Source: Blastococcus aurantiacus (GTDB lineage Bacteria; Actinomycetota; Actinomycetes; Mycobacteriales; Geodermatophilaceae). From it: a DNA stretch of 64,000 nucleotides. Positions 55,258 to 63,921 of this stretch are shown here, one piece after another (position 1 is the stretch's first letter; each line of letters opens with the position of its first letter). The stretch is taken from contig NZ_FNBT01000001.1 in assembly GCF_900102425.1 (NCBI RefSeq), positions 656,764 through 720,763 on the forward strand. The letters are read 5' to 3'. Position numbers and translations under genes: made by a program. The notes below the pieces were generated by a model. The model ran no database searches and was not told the DNA's origin. It worked only from the letters and a program-made list of their open reading frames with translations.

Positions 55258-56958
55258 TCAGACCTCGAGCACCGTCGGGATGATCATCGGACGGCGGCGG
55301 TGCTTGTCCGAGACCCACTTGCCGACGGTGCGCCGGATGATCTGCGACATCCGGTGGGCGTCGACGTCCTCGTCCTGCAGTGCCCGGCGCAGGTTGTCCT
55401 CGACCAGGCGCAGGACCTCGTCGAAGGCCGACGGGTCGTCGGAGAAGCCCTTGGTGGACAGGTGCACCGGCCGCACGATCGTGCGGGTCGAGGGCTCGAC
55501 GACGACGGTCAGCGCCACGAACCCCTCGTCGCCGAGGATGCGGCGGGCCTGCAGCGACTCCTCGCCGACGTCGCCGACGTTCAGCCCGTCGACGTAGACG
55601 TTGCCGATGGGCACGCTGCCGACGATCGTGGCCTTGCCGTCGACCAGGTCGATCACCACGCCGTCCTCGGCGAGCAGCACGCGGTCGGCCGCCATGCCGG
55701 TCTCCTCGGCGAGCTTGGCGTGGGCGCGCAGGTGGCGCCATTCCCCGTGCACCGGCATCAGGTAGCGGGGCTTGGCCACGTTGAGCAGCGTGCGGAGCTC
55801 ACCGGCGGGCGCGTGCCCGGAGACGTGCACCCGCGCCGTCTCCTTGTGCACGACCGTGGCGCCGAGCCGGGACAGCCCGTTGATGACCTTGTAGACGGCG
55901 GTCTCGTTGCCCGGCACCAGGGAGGAGGCGAGGACGACGGTGTCGCCGGCCTCGATGGTGACCTGGTGGTGGTCGCCCCGCGCCATGCGCCCGAGCGCGG
56001 AGAGCGGTTCGCCCTGCGAGCCGGTGCTCACCAGCACGACCTGCTCGGCCGGCATCTTGGCGGCGTCGTCCAGGGAGACCATCAGGCCCGGGGCCATGTG
56101 CAGCAGCCCGAGGTCGCGGGCCACCCCCATGTTGCGGACCATCGAGCGGCCCACCAGCGCCACCTTGCGCCCGTGCTTGTGCGCGCAGTCCAGCACCTGC
56201 TGGATGCGGTGCACGTGGCTGGCGAAGCTGGAGACGATCAGGCGCTGGGTGGCCCGGGCGAAGACGTCGTCCAGGACCGGGCCGATGCTGCGCTCGGGGG
56301 TGACGAAGCCGGGCACCTCGGCGTTCGTGGAGTCGGCGAGCAGCAGGTCGATGCCCGAGACGCCGAGCCGGGCGAAGGCGCCGAGGTCGGTGAGGACGCC
56401 GTCGAGCGGCAGCTGGTCCATCTTGAAGTCACCGGTGTGCACCAGCAGCCCGGCCGGGGTGTGCACCGCGACGGCGAGGGCGTCCGGGATCGAGTGGTTC
56501 ACCGAGATGAACTCGCAGTGGAACGGCCCGGCCAGGTGGTCGTCGCCCGCTGCGACCTCGACCAGCACCGGGTCGATGCGGTGCTCGCGCAGCTTGGCCT
56601 TGACCAGCGCCAGGGTGAACCGGGACCCGACCAGCGGGATGTCCTCGCGCAGCCGCAGCAGGTACGGGATGGCGCCGATGTGGTCCTCGTGCCCGTGCGT
56701 GAGGACGACGGCGGTGATGTCGTCCAGCCGGTGCTCGATGACCCCGAAGTCCGGCAGGATCAGGTCGATCCCGGGTTGCTCGGCCTCGGGGAAGAGGACG
56801 CCGCAGTCGATGACGAGCAGCTGCCCGTCGAACTCGAGGACCGCCATGTTGCGGCCGATCTCGCCCAGTCCGCCCAGCGCCATGACGCGCAGGCCGCCTT
56901 CGGGTAACGGCGGCGGGGCCTTGAGATCGAGATGGGGCTGGGTGACCTGGCCACTCAC
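55258..56958 (-). CDS. rnj: Ribonuclease J
   Basis: 566 residues. The metallo-beta-lactamase motif HGHEDH is at 88-93, with further metal ligands in HTGDFKMDQ and DSTNAE, and the beta-CASP insert motifs follow (SSFASHVHRIQQV, STGSQGEPLSAL, SSLVPGNE). It has both endoribonuclease and 5'-to-3' exonuclease activity in mRNA decay and rRNA maturation. Its GTG overlaps the dapA stop (GTGA). The dapA-rnj pairing is widely conserved in actinobacteria. Confidence 0.95.
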   Translation of the reverse strand: MSGQVTQPHLDLKAPPPLPEGGLRVMALGGLGEIGRNMAVLEFDGQLLVIDCGVLFPEAEQPGIDLILPDFGVIEHRLDDITAVVLTHGHEDHIGAIPYLLRLREDIPLVGSRFTLALVKAKLREHRIDPVLVEVAAGDDHLAGPFHCEFISVNHSIPDALAVAVHTPAGLLVHTGDFKMDQLPLDGVLTDLGAFARLGVSGIDLLLADSTNAEVPGFVTPERSIGPVLDDVFARATQRLIVSSFASHVHRIQQVLDCAHKHGRKVALVGRSMVRNMGVARDLGLLHMAPGLMVSLDDAAKMPAEQVVLVSTGSQGEPLSALGRMARGDHHQVTIEAGDTVVLASSLVPGNETAVYKVINGLSRLGATVVHKETARVHVSGHAPAGELRTLLNVAKPRYLMPVHGEWRHLRAHAKLAEETGMAADRVLLAEDGVVIDLVDGKATIVGSVPIGNVYVDGLNVGDVGEESLQARRILGDEGFVALTVVVEPSTRTIVRPVHLSTKGFSDDPSAFDEVLRLVEDNLRRALQDEDVDAHRMSQIIRRTVGKWVSDKHRRRPMIIPTVLEV

Positions 56959-57851
56959 AGTTGAACGCCTCCGTCGGCGAGGTCGATGCGCAGTTGCGCG
57001 AGCTGGTCGTGGGTCGCCTCGACGAGCGGCGGCCGCAGCGGGCCGGCCGGCAGGCCGAGAGCGTTGAGCGCCGCCTTGACCAGGATCGCGCCCTGGGTGC
57101 GGAAGATGCCGGTGTAGACCGGCAGCAGGCTGTCGTTCACGGCGCGGGCGCGGGCCAGGTCGCCGGCCTCCACCGCCGCGATGAGCTCGGCGAGCCGGGG
57201 GCCGACGAGGTGGCCGACCACGCTGACCACCCCGACGCCGCCCATGGCGAGGATGGGCAGGTTCAGCATGTCGTCGCCGCTGTAGAACGCGAGGTCGGTG
57301 CGCGCCTTCGTCCAGGCCATGGCGCCGAAGTCACCCTTGGCGTCCTTCACCGCGACGATCCCGGGGTGCTCGGCGAGGCGCACCATCGTCTCGACCTCGA
57401 TCGGCACCGCCGAGCGGTGCGGGATGTCGTAGAGCATCACCGGCAGGTCGGTGCTGTCGGCCACCGCGGTGAAGTGGCGCAGGAGCCCCGCTTGCGGGGG
57501 CTTGTTGTAGTACGGGGTGACGACGAGCAGGCCGTCGGCACCGAGGCGTTCGGCGGCCTGCGCCCGCTCGATCGTGTGGGCGGTGTCGTTGGTGCCGACC
57601 CCGGCGAGGACGGTGGCGCGGTCGCCGACCGCGTCGATCACCGCCTCCAGGACGGCGTGCGACTCGCCGTCGCTCATGGTCGGGGACTCGCCGGTGGTGC
57701 CCAGCACGGCCAGGCCGTCGTGCGCCTGGCGGTCGACGAGGTGGGCGGCCAGCTCCTGGGCGCCGGCGAGGTCGATCGACCCGTCCTCGGCCAGCGGCGT
57801 GACCATCGCCGTCAGCACGCGCCCGAAGGGCCGGGCGGGGTCGGTGGTCAT
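56955..57851 (-). CDS. dapA: 4-hydroxy-tetrahydrodipicolinate synthase
   Basis: 298 residues. GTTGESPTMSDGE (pyruvate carboxylate binding), YDIPHRS with Tyr141, and VAVKDAKGD with the Schiff-base Lys169 are in place. It condenses pyruvate and aspartate semialdehyde in the lysine/diaminopimelate pathway. It lies 9 bases downstream of folA and overlaps rnj, so the five genes thyX to rnj form one run. Confidence 0.95.
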   Translation of the reverse strand: MTTDPARPFGRVLTAMVTPLAEDGSIDLAGAQELAAHLVDRQAHDGLAVLGTTGESPTMSDGESHAVLEAVIDAVGDRATVLAGVGTNDTAHTIERAQAAERLGADGLLVVTPYYNKPPQAGLLRHFTAVADSTDLPVMLYDIPHRSAVPIEVETMVRLAEHPGIVAVKDAKGDFGAMAWTKARTDLAFYSGDDMLNLPILAMGGVGVVSVVGHLVGPRLAELIAAVEAGDLARARAVNDSLLPVYTGIFRTQGAILVKAALNALGLPAGPLRPPLVEATHDQLAQLRIDLADGGVQL

Positions 57852-57860
57852 GGGCTGAAT

Positions 57861-58388
57861 CTACCGAGCCGCGTGCGGGTGCTCGGTCCCGGTCGCGTCG
57901 GCGCGCTCGTACTCCGACACGGCGTAGCGCAGGCCGCCCGTCGCGGACTCCGACCAGCCGCTGCCCGGCGTCCGCGCGGCGAGGGTCCAGGCCCCGTCCA
58001 GGACCGGCGCCCAGGTGTCGCCGTCCACCTCGACGTCGACGTCGGTGACCACCAGCCGGTCGGCGTGCGGGAGGAACGCGGCGTAGACCGCCTCCCCCCC
58101 GATCACCCAGAACGCCTCGTGCTCGGCGAGCACCTGGTCCACCGACGCCGCGGTCAGCGCGCCGTCCGCCGTCCAGGCGCGGTCGGAGGTGAGGACCACG
58201 TTGACCCGGCCGGGCAGGGGACGGAAGCGCTCCGGCAGGGACTCCCACGTGCGGCGTCCCATCACGACCGTCGACCCCATCGTCACCCGGCGGAAGAGCG
58301 CGGAGTCCTCCGGCAGGTGCCACGGGAGAGCGCCGTTCACCCCGATCACGCCCCCGCGGGCCTGCGCCCACACCATGCCGACGGTCAT
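57861..58388 (-). CDS. folA: Dihydrofolate reductase
   Basis: 175 residues. GMVWAQARGGVIGVNGALPWHLPEDSALFRRVTMG contains the nicotinamide loop and the substrate-contacting Asp of the LPWHLPED motif. VVMGRRTWESLPERFRPLPGRVNVVL and WVIGGEAVYAAFL are the NADPH-binding parts. It reduces dihydrofolate, which ThyA regenerates. It starts 13 bases after the thyA stop, the classical thyA-folA pairing. Confidence 0.95.
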   Translation of the reverse strand: MTVGMVWAQARGGVIGVNGALPWHLPEDSALFRRVTMGSTVVMGRRTWESLPERFRPLPGRVNVVLTSDRAWTADGALTAASVDQVLAEHEAFWVIGGEAVYAAFLPHADRLVVTDVDVEVDGDTWAPVLDGAWTLAARTPGSGWSESATGGLRYAVSEYERADATGTEHPHAAR

Positions 58389-58401
58389 CAGGAGCGGGCG
58401 G

Positions 58402-59208
58402 TCAGACGGCCACGGCGCCGCGGATGGCGGGGTGGTGGTCGTAGTCGCGGATCGTGAAGTGGTCGTAGGTGTAGTCGAACAGGGACGGCGCGGGGGCCAG
58501 GTCCAGGGTGGGGAACGGCTTGGGCTCGCGGGAGAGCTGCTCGGTCACCTGCGCGACGTGGTTGCTGTAGACGTGGCAGTCCCCGCCCACCCAGACGAAG
58601 TCGCCCGGCTCCAGGCCCACCTGGGCGGCGACCATGCGGGTGAGCAGCGCGTAGCTGGCGATGTTGAACGGGACGCCGAGGAACATGTCGGCGCTGCGCT
58701 GGTAGAGCTGGCAGGAGAGCTTGCCGTCGGCGACGTAGAACTGGAACAGCGCGTGGCAGGGCGCCAGCGCCATCTCCGGCAGAGCGCCGACGTTCCACGC
58801 GGAGACGATCATGCGCCGGGAGTCGGGGTCGGAGCGCAGCGTCTCCAGGACGTTCGTGATCTGGTCGATCTGCTGCCCGTCCGGTGTGGGCCACGACCGC
58901 CACTGGACGCCGTAGACGGGACCCAGCTCCCCCTCGGGCGAGGCCCACTCGTCCCAGATGGTGACGCCCTGGTCGCGCAGCCAGCCCACGTTGCTGTCCC
59001 CGCGCAGGAACCACAGCAGCTCGACGGCGATGGACTTGAAATGCACCTTCTTCGTCGTCACCAGCGGGAAGCGCTCGGAGAGGTCGTACCGGAGCCGCTC
59101 GCCGAACAGGCTCACCGTGCCCGTGCCGGTGCGGTCCTGCTTCGGCGTCCCCTGCTCCAGGATCCGGCGCAGGAGGTCCTCGTACTGGGTGTCGATCGGA
59201 GCTGCCAC
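58402..59208 (-). CDS. thyA: Thymidylate synthase (ThyA)
   Basis: 268 residues from the GTG at 59208. [18 protein letters not shown], the catalytic Cys151 in [33 protein letters not shown] and the [14 protein letters not shown] region are all intact. It uses methylene-tetrahydrofolate as carbon donor and reductant, producing dihydrofolate for FolA. The flavin-dependent alternative ThyX is encoded 64 bases upstream. Confidence 0.96.
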   Translation of the reverse strand: MAAPIDTQYEDLLRRILEQGTPKQDRTGTGTVSLFGERLRYDLSERFPLVTTKKVHFKSIAVELLWFLRGDSNVGWLRDQGVTIWDEWASPEGELGPVYGVQWRSWPTPDGQQIDQITNVLETLRSDPDSRRMIVSAWNVGALPEMALAPCHALFQFYVADGKLSCQLYQRSADMFLGVPFNIASYALLTRMVAAQVGLEPGDFVWVGGDCHVYSNHVAQVTEQLSREPKPFPTLDLAPAPSLFDYTYDHFTIRDYDHHPAIRGAVAV

Positions 59209-59272
59209 GCGCCCGAGACTACGGCCGGGGACCGACAGCCGGGAGCCGCCCGGCGCAGCAGCCACAGGCGGC

Positions 59273-60025
59273 TCAGCCCTCCCCGACCAGCGGGCTGGCG
59301 GCCACCTCGCTGCCGTCGGCCAGGGTGCTGATCCGGAAGTCCCCGAACACGTTGCCCGCCACCCGCTGCAGCTCCCGCAGGCAGGCGATGGCGAGCCCCC
59401 GGATCTCGACGTCGGCGTGCTCGCTGGCCCGCATGGCCACGAAGTGCCGCCAGGCCCGGTAGTTGCCGGTGACCACGATCCGCGTCTCGGTGGCGTTGGG
59501 CAGCACCGCGCGCGCGGCCTGCCGGGCCTGCTTGCGCCGCAGGGTGGCGTTGGGCCCGTCCGCGAAGCGCTGCTCCAGGCCGGCGAGCAGCTGCTCGTAG
59601 GCGGTCAGCGCCGCCTCCGTCGAGGCCACGAACAGCGCGTGCAGCTCCGGGTCCTCAGCGATCACCGCCGGTTCGACCATCTCGGCCTCGTGCTCGGGCA
59701 CGTAGCGCTGCGAGAGCTGGCTGTAGGAGAAGTGCCGGTGCCGCACGAGCTCGTGGGTGAGCGACCGGGAGACCCCGGTCAGGTACATGCTGACCGTGCC
59801 GTGCTCGAGCACCGAGAGGTGCCCGACCTCGAGGATGTGCCGGAGGTACCCGGCGTTCGTGGCGGTGACCGGGTTGGGCTTGCTCCACGACTGGTAGCAG
59901 GCCCGGCCGGCGAACTCGGCCAGTGCCTGCCCACCCTCGGCGTCGGTCTCCCACGGGACGTCGGCCGGCGGGGTGAACTGCGTCTGGGCGATGACCTGGA
60001 CCTTCAGCGGCACGATCTCGGGCAC
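59273..60025 (-). CDS. thyX: Flavin-dependent thymidylate synthase (ThyX)
   Basis: 250 residues. [14 protein letters not shown] (from residue 95) fits the ThyX motif RHR-x7-S, with Ser105 and Arg107 present. It uses FAD and NADPH for reductive methylation of dUMP, giving tetrahydrofolate directly. TACGCT lies 6 bases before the GTG start, indicating a leaderless promoter that probably drives the whole thyX-thyA-folA-dapA-rnj run. It is divergent from the DUF1232 gene, 39 bases apart. Confidence 0.95.
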   Translation of the reverse strand: MPEIVPLKVQVIAQTQFTPPADVPWETDAEGGQALAEFAGRACYQSWSKPNPVTATNAGYLRHILEVGHLSVLEHGTVSMYLTGVSRSLTHELVRHRHFSYSQLSQRYVPEHEAEMVEPAVIAEDPELHALFVASTEAALTAYEQLLAGLEQRFADGPNATLRRKQARQAARAVLPNATETRIVVTGNYRAWRHFVAMRASEHADVEIRGLAIACLRELQRVAGNVFGDFRISTLADGSEVAASPLVGEG

Positions 60026-60064
60026 GCCGTGAGCGTACGGCGACGGCGGCGGCAGACTGGGCCG

Positions 60065-60487
60065 GTGGAGTGGGTCCGGACGCTGGCCGTCGTCGTGGGT
60101 GGAGTGCTGCTCCTCTGGCTGGTCCTGCTCGCGCTCCTGTGGCGGGCGCGCACCGACGAGCTCACCGCCCGGACGGCTCTCCGCCTGCTTCCCGATGTGG
60201 TTCGCCTGGTGCGCCGCCTGGCCGCCGACGGCTCACTTCCCCGCGGGGTCCGGGTCCGGCTGTGGCTGCTGCTGGGCTATCTGCTCATGCCGATCGACCT
60301 GGTCCCCGACTTCATCCCGGTGCTCGGCTACGCCGACGACGTGATCGTGGTGGCCTGGACGCTGCGGTCGGTGACCAGGCGCGCCGGCGCCGGGGCGCTG
60401 GCCCGGCACTGGCCCGGCGAGCCCGGCGGGCTGGCCCTGGTCAGCCGGCTCGCCGGTGTCCCGCCCGCCGGGGCGCCGCGGGGCTGA
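60065..60487 (+). CDS. DUF1232-domain membrane protein
   Basis: 140 residues from the GTG at 60065 (CAGACT 6 bases upstream). One N-terminal span ([18 protein letters not shown]) and the DUF1232 signature: [34 protein letters not shown], a re-entrant hairpin with Pro-Asp-Pro-like turns. The family has no defined function; members are small envelope proteins. It is divergent from thyX. Confidence 0.88.
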   Translation: MEWVRTLAVVVGGVLLLWLVLLALLWRARTDELTARTALRLLPDVVRLVRRLAADGSLPRGVRVRLWLLLGYLLMPIDLVPDFIPVLGYADDVIVVAWTLRSVTRRAGAGALARHWPGEPGGLALVSRLAGVPPAGAPRG

Positions 60488-60534
60488 GCAGCCCGCCCCT
60501 GGTCCTGCGCGCCGCGCGGCGGCAGGCTGTCCCC

Positions 60535-61032
60535 ATGAGCGAGCCGAGCTGGTCGTCCGTGGTCCGCAGGCTCCGGCCCTGGATCGTCGGCTGGTTCAGC
60601 TTCCAGGCGGTGGTGGCGCTCGCCGGGTTCTTCACCGCCTGGCGCCGGAACGAGGGGGACGCGACCAGCACGAGCATCCGCCGGGTGGTCACCCACAACG
60701 GGCTCGAGCTCCGCCCCACCAACCCCGATCTGTCCCGGCTGCGCGTCGATCTGGCGATGGCCGGCGGGGAGATCGACCTGACCGCCCTGCCGCTGCCCGC
60801 GCACGGCATCGACCTCACGGTGCGCATGGGCATGGCCGGGCTGGCCGTGCGGGTCCCCGCGGACTGGCGCGTCTGGTGGCGGTTCCGGGGCCTGGGCGGC
60901 ATCGGTGCCGACGGCGCGGTGCAGCGCACCCACGACGAGCACGCCGCCGACCTGCGCATCCACGCCGTGGTGGTGCTGGGCGGCCTCGGCGTGGAGTCGG
61001 GCGGGCTCAGCGCCTCCCCACCACCCGGCTGA
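60535..61032 (+). CDS. Small membrane protein with LiaF-like C-terminal domain
   Basis: 165 residues from the ATG at 60535 (CAGGCT 6 bases upstream, leaderless). One possible span near 17-35 (IVGWFSFQAVVALAGFFTAW). A beta-rich domain follows: GLELRPTNPDLSRLRVDLAMAGGEIDLTALPLP, IDLTVRMGMAGLAVRVPADWRVWWRFRG, ADLRIHAVVVLGGLGVESG. The repeated G-x-I/V-D-L and V-R-V-P-A-D-W patterns resemble the LiaF-type/DUF1707-associated stress domain. Function unknown; an envelope-stress role is inference. Its last 26 bases overlap the convergent YcaQ-like gene. Confidence 0.72.
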   Translation: MSEPSWSSVVRRLRPWIVGWFSFQAVVALAGFFTAWRRNEGDATSTSIRRVVTHNGLELRPTNPDLSRLRVDLAMAGGEIDLTALPLPAHGIDLTVRMGMAGLAVRVPADWRVWWRFRGLGGIGADGAVQRTHDEHAADLRIHAVVVLGGLGVESGGLSASPPPG

Positions 61033-62218
61033 GCTCACCGGCGAGGTCGCCGCGCTCCCCCACGACGACGTCCTCGAGCTCCATCCAGTCGGCCATGAGC
61101 CGCAGCTCGGCGGCGAGCTCGGCGGCGACCTCGCCGTGCGCGACGTCGTCCTCGGCGAAGGCGGACTGCACGCGCAGCACGGACGCCTGCCGGTCGGCCT
61201 TGAGGTCGACCCGACCCACCAGGCGGTCGCCCAGCAGGAAGGGCAGCACGTAGTAGCCGTGCACCCGCTTGGGCGCCGGCGTGTAGATCTCCAGCCGGTA
61301 GCGGAAGCCGAAGATCCGCTCGACCCGCGGCCGTTCCCAGACCAGCGAGTCGAAGGGGCTCAGCAGCGCCCGCGCCCGGATCCAGCGCGGCCGGTGGGCC
61401 GCCGGGTCCAGCCAGGCGGGCCGGCCCCAGCCGTCCACCGCGACGGCGGTCAGCTCACCGGCATCGGTCAGCTCCGCGACAGCGGTGCGCGCGTCCCCCG
61501 GTGACAGCCGGAAGTAGTCGCGCAGGTCCTTCTCGGTGGCGACTCCCAGAGCGCGGGCAGCGGTGCGGACCAGCTCGCGCACGGCATCGGCACGCTCCGG
61601 CACCGGCTGGGCGAGCACCGTCGCGGGCAGGACCCGCTCGGTGAGGTCGTAGACCCGCTCGAAGCCGGCCGTCCGCCCCCGGGCGGTGAGCACACCGGTG
61701 AAGAACAGGTACTCGAGCGCCGCCTTGCCGGCGTGCCAGTTCCACATGCTGCCCGGCCGGTCGGGACGGGTTTCGCCCAGCTCGGCGGCGCGCAGCGGAC
61801 CACCGGTGCGCACCCGCTCGACCAGGGCGGCGACGTACTCCGGCCGCTCCCTGGCCACCCGGGTCATCGAGCCCCACGCCTCGTCGTCCGCCGCCGCCAT
61901 GCGCCAGCGGAGGTGGGGGTGGAGCCGCACCGGCAGGAAGGAAGCCTCGTGCGCCCAGTACTCGAACACCGCGCCCCGGCCATTCGTGAGCGCGTCGAGC
62001 GCCTGGCGCGGATAGGGGCCGAGGCGGCTGAAGAACGGCAGGTAGTGGGACCGCGACAGGACGTTCACCGAGTCGATCTGCACGACGGCCAGACGCTGGG
62101 CCACGGAGCGCAGCTGTCGGGACCCGACCGGGGACGACGGACGCGGGACCGCGAACCCCTGCGCGGCCAGCGCCATGCGCCGGGCCAGACCGGCCGGGAG
62201 GCGTTGCACGGACGTCAC
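61007..62218 (-). CDS. YcaQ/AlkX-like winged-helix protein (DNA-glycosylase family HTH_42)
   Basis: 403 residues from the GTG at 62218 (CAGGAT 6 bases upstream, leaderless). The family pattern is present: AQRLAVVQIDSVNVLSRSHYLPFFSRLGPY with the QID motif, EYWAHEASFLPVRLHPHLRWRM, and [59 protein letters not shown]. In E. coli, YcaQ unhooks interstrand crosslinks; the Streptomyces homologue AlkZ does so for azinomycin. A general crosslink-repair role is therefore plausible, but most actinobacterial paralogues are untested. Confidence 0.85.
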   Translation of the reverse strand: MTSVQRLPAGLARRMALAAQGFAVPRPSSPVGSRQLRSVAQRLAVVQIDSVNVLSRSHYLPFFSRLGPYPRQALDALTNGRGAVFEYWAHEASFLPVRLHPHLRWRMAAADDEAWGSMTRVARERPEYVAALVERVRTGGPLRAAELGETRPDRPGSMWNWHAGKAALEYLFFTGVLTARGRTAGFERVYDLTERVLPATVLAQPVPERADAVRELVRTAARALGVATEKDLRDYFRLSPGDARTAVAELTDAGELTAVAVDGWGRPAWLDPAAHRPRWIRARALLSPFDSLVWERPRVERIFGFRYRLEIYTPAPKRVHGYYVLPFLLGDRLVGRVDLKADRQASVLRVQSAFAEDDVAHGEVAAELAAELRLMADWMELEDVVVGERGDLAGELSRVVGRR

Positions 62219-62280
62219 GGCGCGATCCTGCCCCCGGCCACCGACACCTCCTCGCCGGGGGCCTGCCTAGGCTCGCGGAC

Positions 62281-62874
62281 GTGGACCCCACGCCGTTCCC
62301 CCGCCTGACCGGCTCCGCCGACGTCTCGGTGCGACCGGCGCGCTCCGGGGAGGCATCGGACATCGCCCGTGTGCAGGCCATCGCCTGGCGGACCGCGTAC
62401 CGGTCGGTGCTCCCGGCCGAGTTGCTGGACACCTGGGACGAGCAGGCCGCCGCGCACGCGTGGCGCACCGCCGTCGAGGTGCCGCCGACGCCGGCGCACC
62501 TCGTGCTGGTCGCCCTGGAGCAGGAGACGGTCGTCGGTTTCACCGCGTTCGGACCGGCGGAGCTGGCCGACGGCGAGAGCCCCGACCCCGCCGGGCCGAC
62601 GTCCGAGATCTCCACGCTGCTGGTCGAGCCCCGCTGGGGGCGTCGCGGACACGGCAGCCGGCTCCTGGCAGCGGCGGTCGACCTCGCCCTGTCCCAGGGG
62701 GTGGTGCGGCTGCGTACCTGGCTGCCGGAGGCGGACGACGTCTCCGCCGCCTTCTTCGAGTCGGCCGGCTGGGAAACCGATGGCTGGGCGCGGACCCTGG
62801 ACACCGGGGGGACGCCGCTGCGCGAGCTGCGCTGGCACACCGGGCTGGTCGACGAGGCAGCGGACCCCACGTGA
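62281..62874 (+). CDS. GNAT-family acetyltransferase
   Basis: 197 residues from the GTG at 62281 (TAGGCT 7 bases upstream, leaderless). VSVRPARSGEASDIARVQAIAWRTAYRSVLP is a typical GNAT N-terminus; LLVEPRWGRRGHGSRLLAAAVDLA is the acetyl-CoA loop (R-x-x-G-x-G). The substrate is unknown. It overlaps the DUF2461 gene as GTGA. Confidence 0.85.
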   Translation: MDPTPFPRLTGSADVSVRPARSGEASDIARVQAIAWRTAYRSVLPAELLDTWDEQAAAHAWRTAVEVPPTPAHLVLVALEQETVVGFTAFGPAELADGESPDPAGPTSEISTLLVEPRWGRRGHGSRLLAAAVDLALSQGVVRLRTWLPEADDVSAAFFESAGWETDGWARTLDTGGTPLRELRWHTGLVDEAADPT

Positions 62875-63530
62875 GCTTCACAGGCTTCCCCGACGAGGGA
62901 CTGGTCTTCTACGAGGGCCTCGAGGCGGACAACACCAAGACCTTCTGGACCGCGCACCGTGACGAGTACGAGTCGTTCGTCCGCGCACCGATGCTGGCGT
63001 TGCTGGAGGAGCTCTCGGGCGAGTTCGGGACGGCGAAGGTGTTCCGGCCCTACCGCGACGTCCGCTTCTCGCACGACAAGACCCCGTACAAGACGCACCA
63101 GGGCGCCGTGGTCACACCCGAGGGACGAGGCGCCGGGTCCTGGTACGTCCAGATCTCGGCCGACGGGCTCATGGTCTCCGGCGGCAGCTGGCGCCTGGAG
63201 AGCGACCAGATCGCCCGGTACCGCCGCGCTGTGGCCGACCCCGTGCAGGGCGTGCGGCTGGAGCGGGAGATCGACCGGCTGAGGGCCGCCGGATGGGACA
63301 TCGAGGGCGACCGCCTGGTGCGCGTCCCCGCCGGCTACTCCGCCGACGACGACCGGCTCGAGCTGCTGCAGCACAAGGCGCTGCACGCGACGCGGCGCTG
63401 GACGCCCGAGGACTGGCTGCACACCCGCGACGTCCTGGACCGGGTGCGCACCTCCTGGCGGGACCTGGCGCCGCTCAACGCGTGGCTCGCCGACAACGTC
63501 GGCGCGACCACCAAGGAACCCCGCCGCTGA
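62871..63530 (+). CDS. DUF2461-family protein
   Basis: 219 residues from the GTG at 62871, coupled to the preceding GNAT gene (GTGA). FTGFPDEGLVFYEGLEADNTKTFWTAHRDEYESFVRAPMLALLEEL, FRPYRDVRFSHDKTPYKTHQGAV and WYVQISADGLMVSGGSWRLESDQIARYRRAV are the conserved blocks of DUF2461 (TIGR02453). The function of this family is not established. No export signal. Confidence 0.88.
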   Translation: MSFTGFPDEGLVFYEGLEADNTKTFWTAHRDEYESFVRAPMLALLEELSGEFGTAKVFRPYRDVRFSHDKTPYKTHQGAVVTPEGRGAGSWYVQISADGLMVSGGSWRLESDQIARYRRAVADPVQGVRLEREIDRLRAAGWDIEGDRLVRVPAGYSADDDRLELLQHKALHATRRWTPEDWLHTRDVLDRVRTSWRDLAPLNAWLADNVGATTKEPRR

Positions 63531-63539
63531 CACCGGGGT

Positions 63540-63601
63540 CTGCTTCTCCGCGGTAAAGCAGAGGAGGGACGGCGACGTCCTGCTTTTCCGCGGTAAAGCA
63601 G
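63540..63601. repeat. Two near-identical palindromic repeats, 40-bp period
   Basis: CTGCTT-Y-TCCGCGG-TAAAGCAG occurs at 63540-63561 and 63580-63601, differing at one base (C or T). Each copy is a quasi-palindrome with CTGCTT and AAGCAG arms around the 6-base palindrome CCGCGG, and both are followed by GA-rich sequence and GGACG. They lie just after the DUF2461 stop and outside the rRNA terminator. No other copy is in this window. Confidence 0.7.
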
Positions 63602-63641
63602 AAGGGGGGACGTCGGCGGCGGCGGGTGTGGTCTGGGCATG

Positions 63642-63677
63642 CGAAAGGGCCCCAGCACGGATGCTGGGGCCCTTTCG
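63642..63677 (-). terminator. rRNA operon terminator
   Basis: A perfect 16-bp stem (CGAAAGGGCCCCAGCA) with a 4-base loop lies directly beyond the 3' end of the 5S rRNA. On the minus strand it ends in TTTCG rather than a long T-tract. Confidence 0.88.
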
Positions 63678-63686
63678 GTAATGGTT

Positions 63687-63804
63687 GTCCGGCGGCGTCC
63701 TACTCTCCCACCCCGTCTCCAGGGCAGTACCATCGGCGCTGAGAGGCTTAGCTTCCGGGTTCGGAATGAGACCGGGCGTTTCCCTCTCGCCATGACCGCC
63801 GTAA
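63687..63804 (-). rRNA. rrf: 5S ribosomal RNA
   Basis: Read on the minus strand it begins near TTACGGCGGTCATGGC and contains CCCGGTCTCATTCCGAAC and GAAGCTAAGCC, the conserved loop-B and loop-C regions, then GATGGTACTGCC and GTGGGAGAGTAGGACGCCGCC. About 118 bases; the exact ends are judged from the paired 5' and 3' strands (GGCGGTC and GACGCCGCC region). Confidence 0.93.
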
Positions 63805-63921
63805 CTCTGTGAACTTATCGATCCAGGACGACCTGGTTCGTGCGTTCAGAACCGCACAGTGGACGCGAAGCAATCTTCGTTAATTGACCCTGACCTGCAC
63901 GACAGCCCGAGTGGGTGTGTG

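Noticed and set aside
63540..63601. CRISPR array
   Set aside because: Only two copies with an 18-base spacer, each strongly palindromic, and no cas gene; this is a tandem palindromic repeat, not CRISPR.
63805..63921. tRNA in the 23S-5S spacer
   Set aside because: No cloverleaf or TTC-loop sequence can be found in the 117-base spacer.
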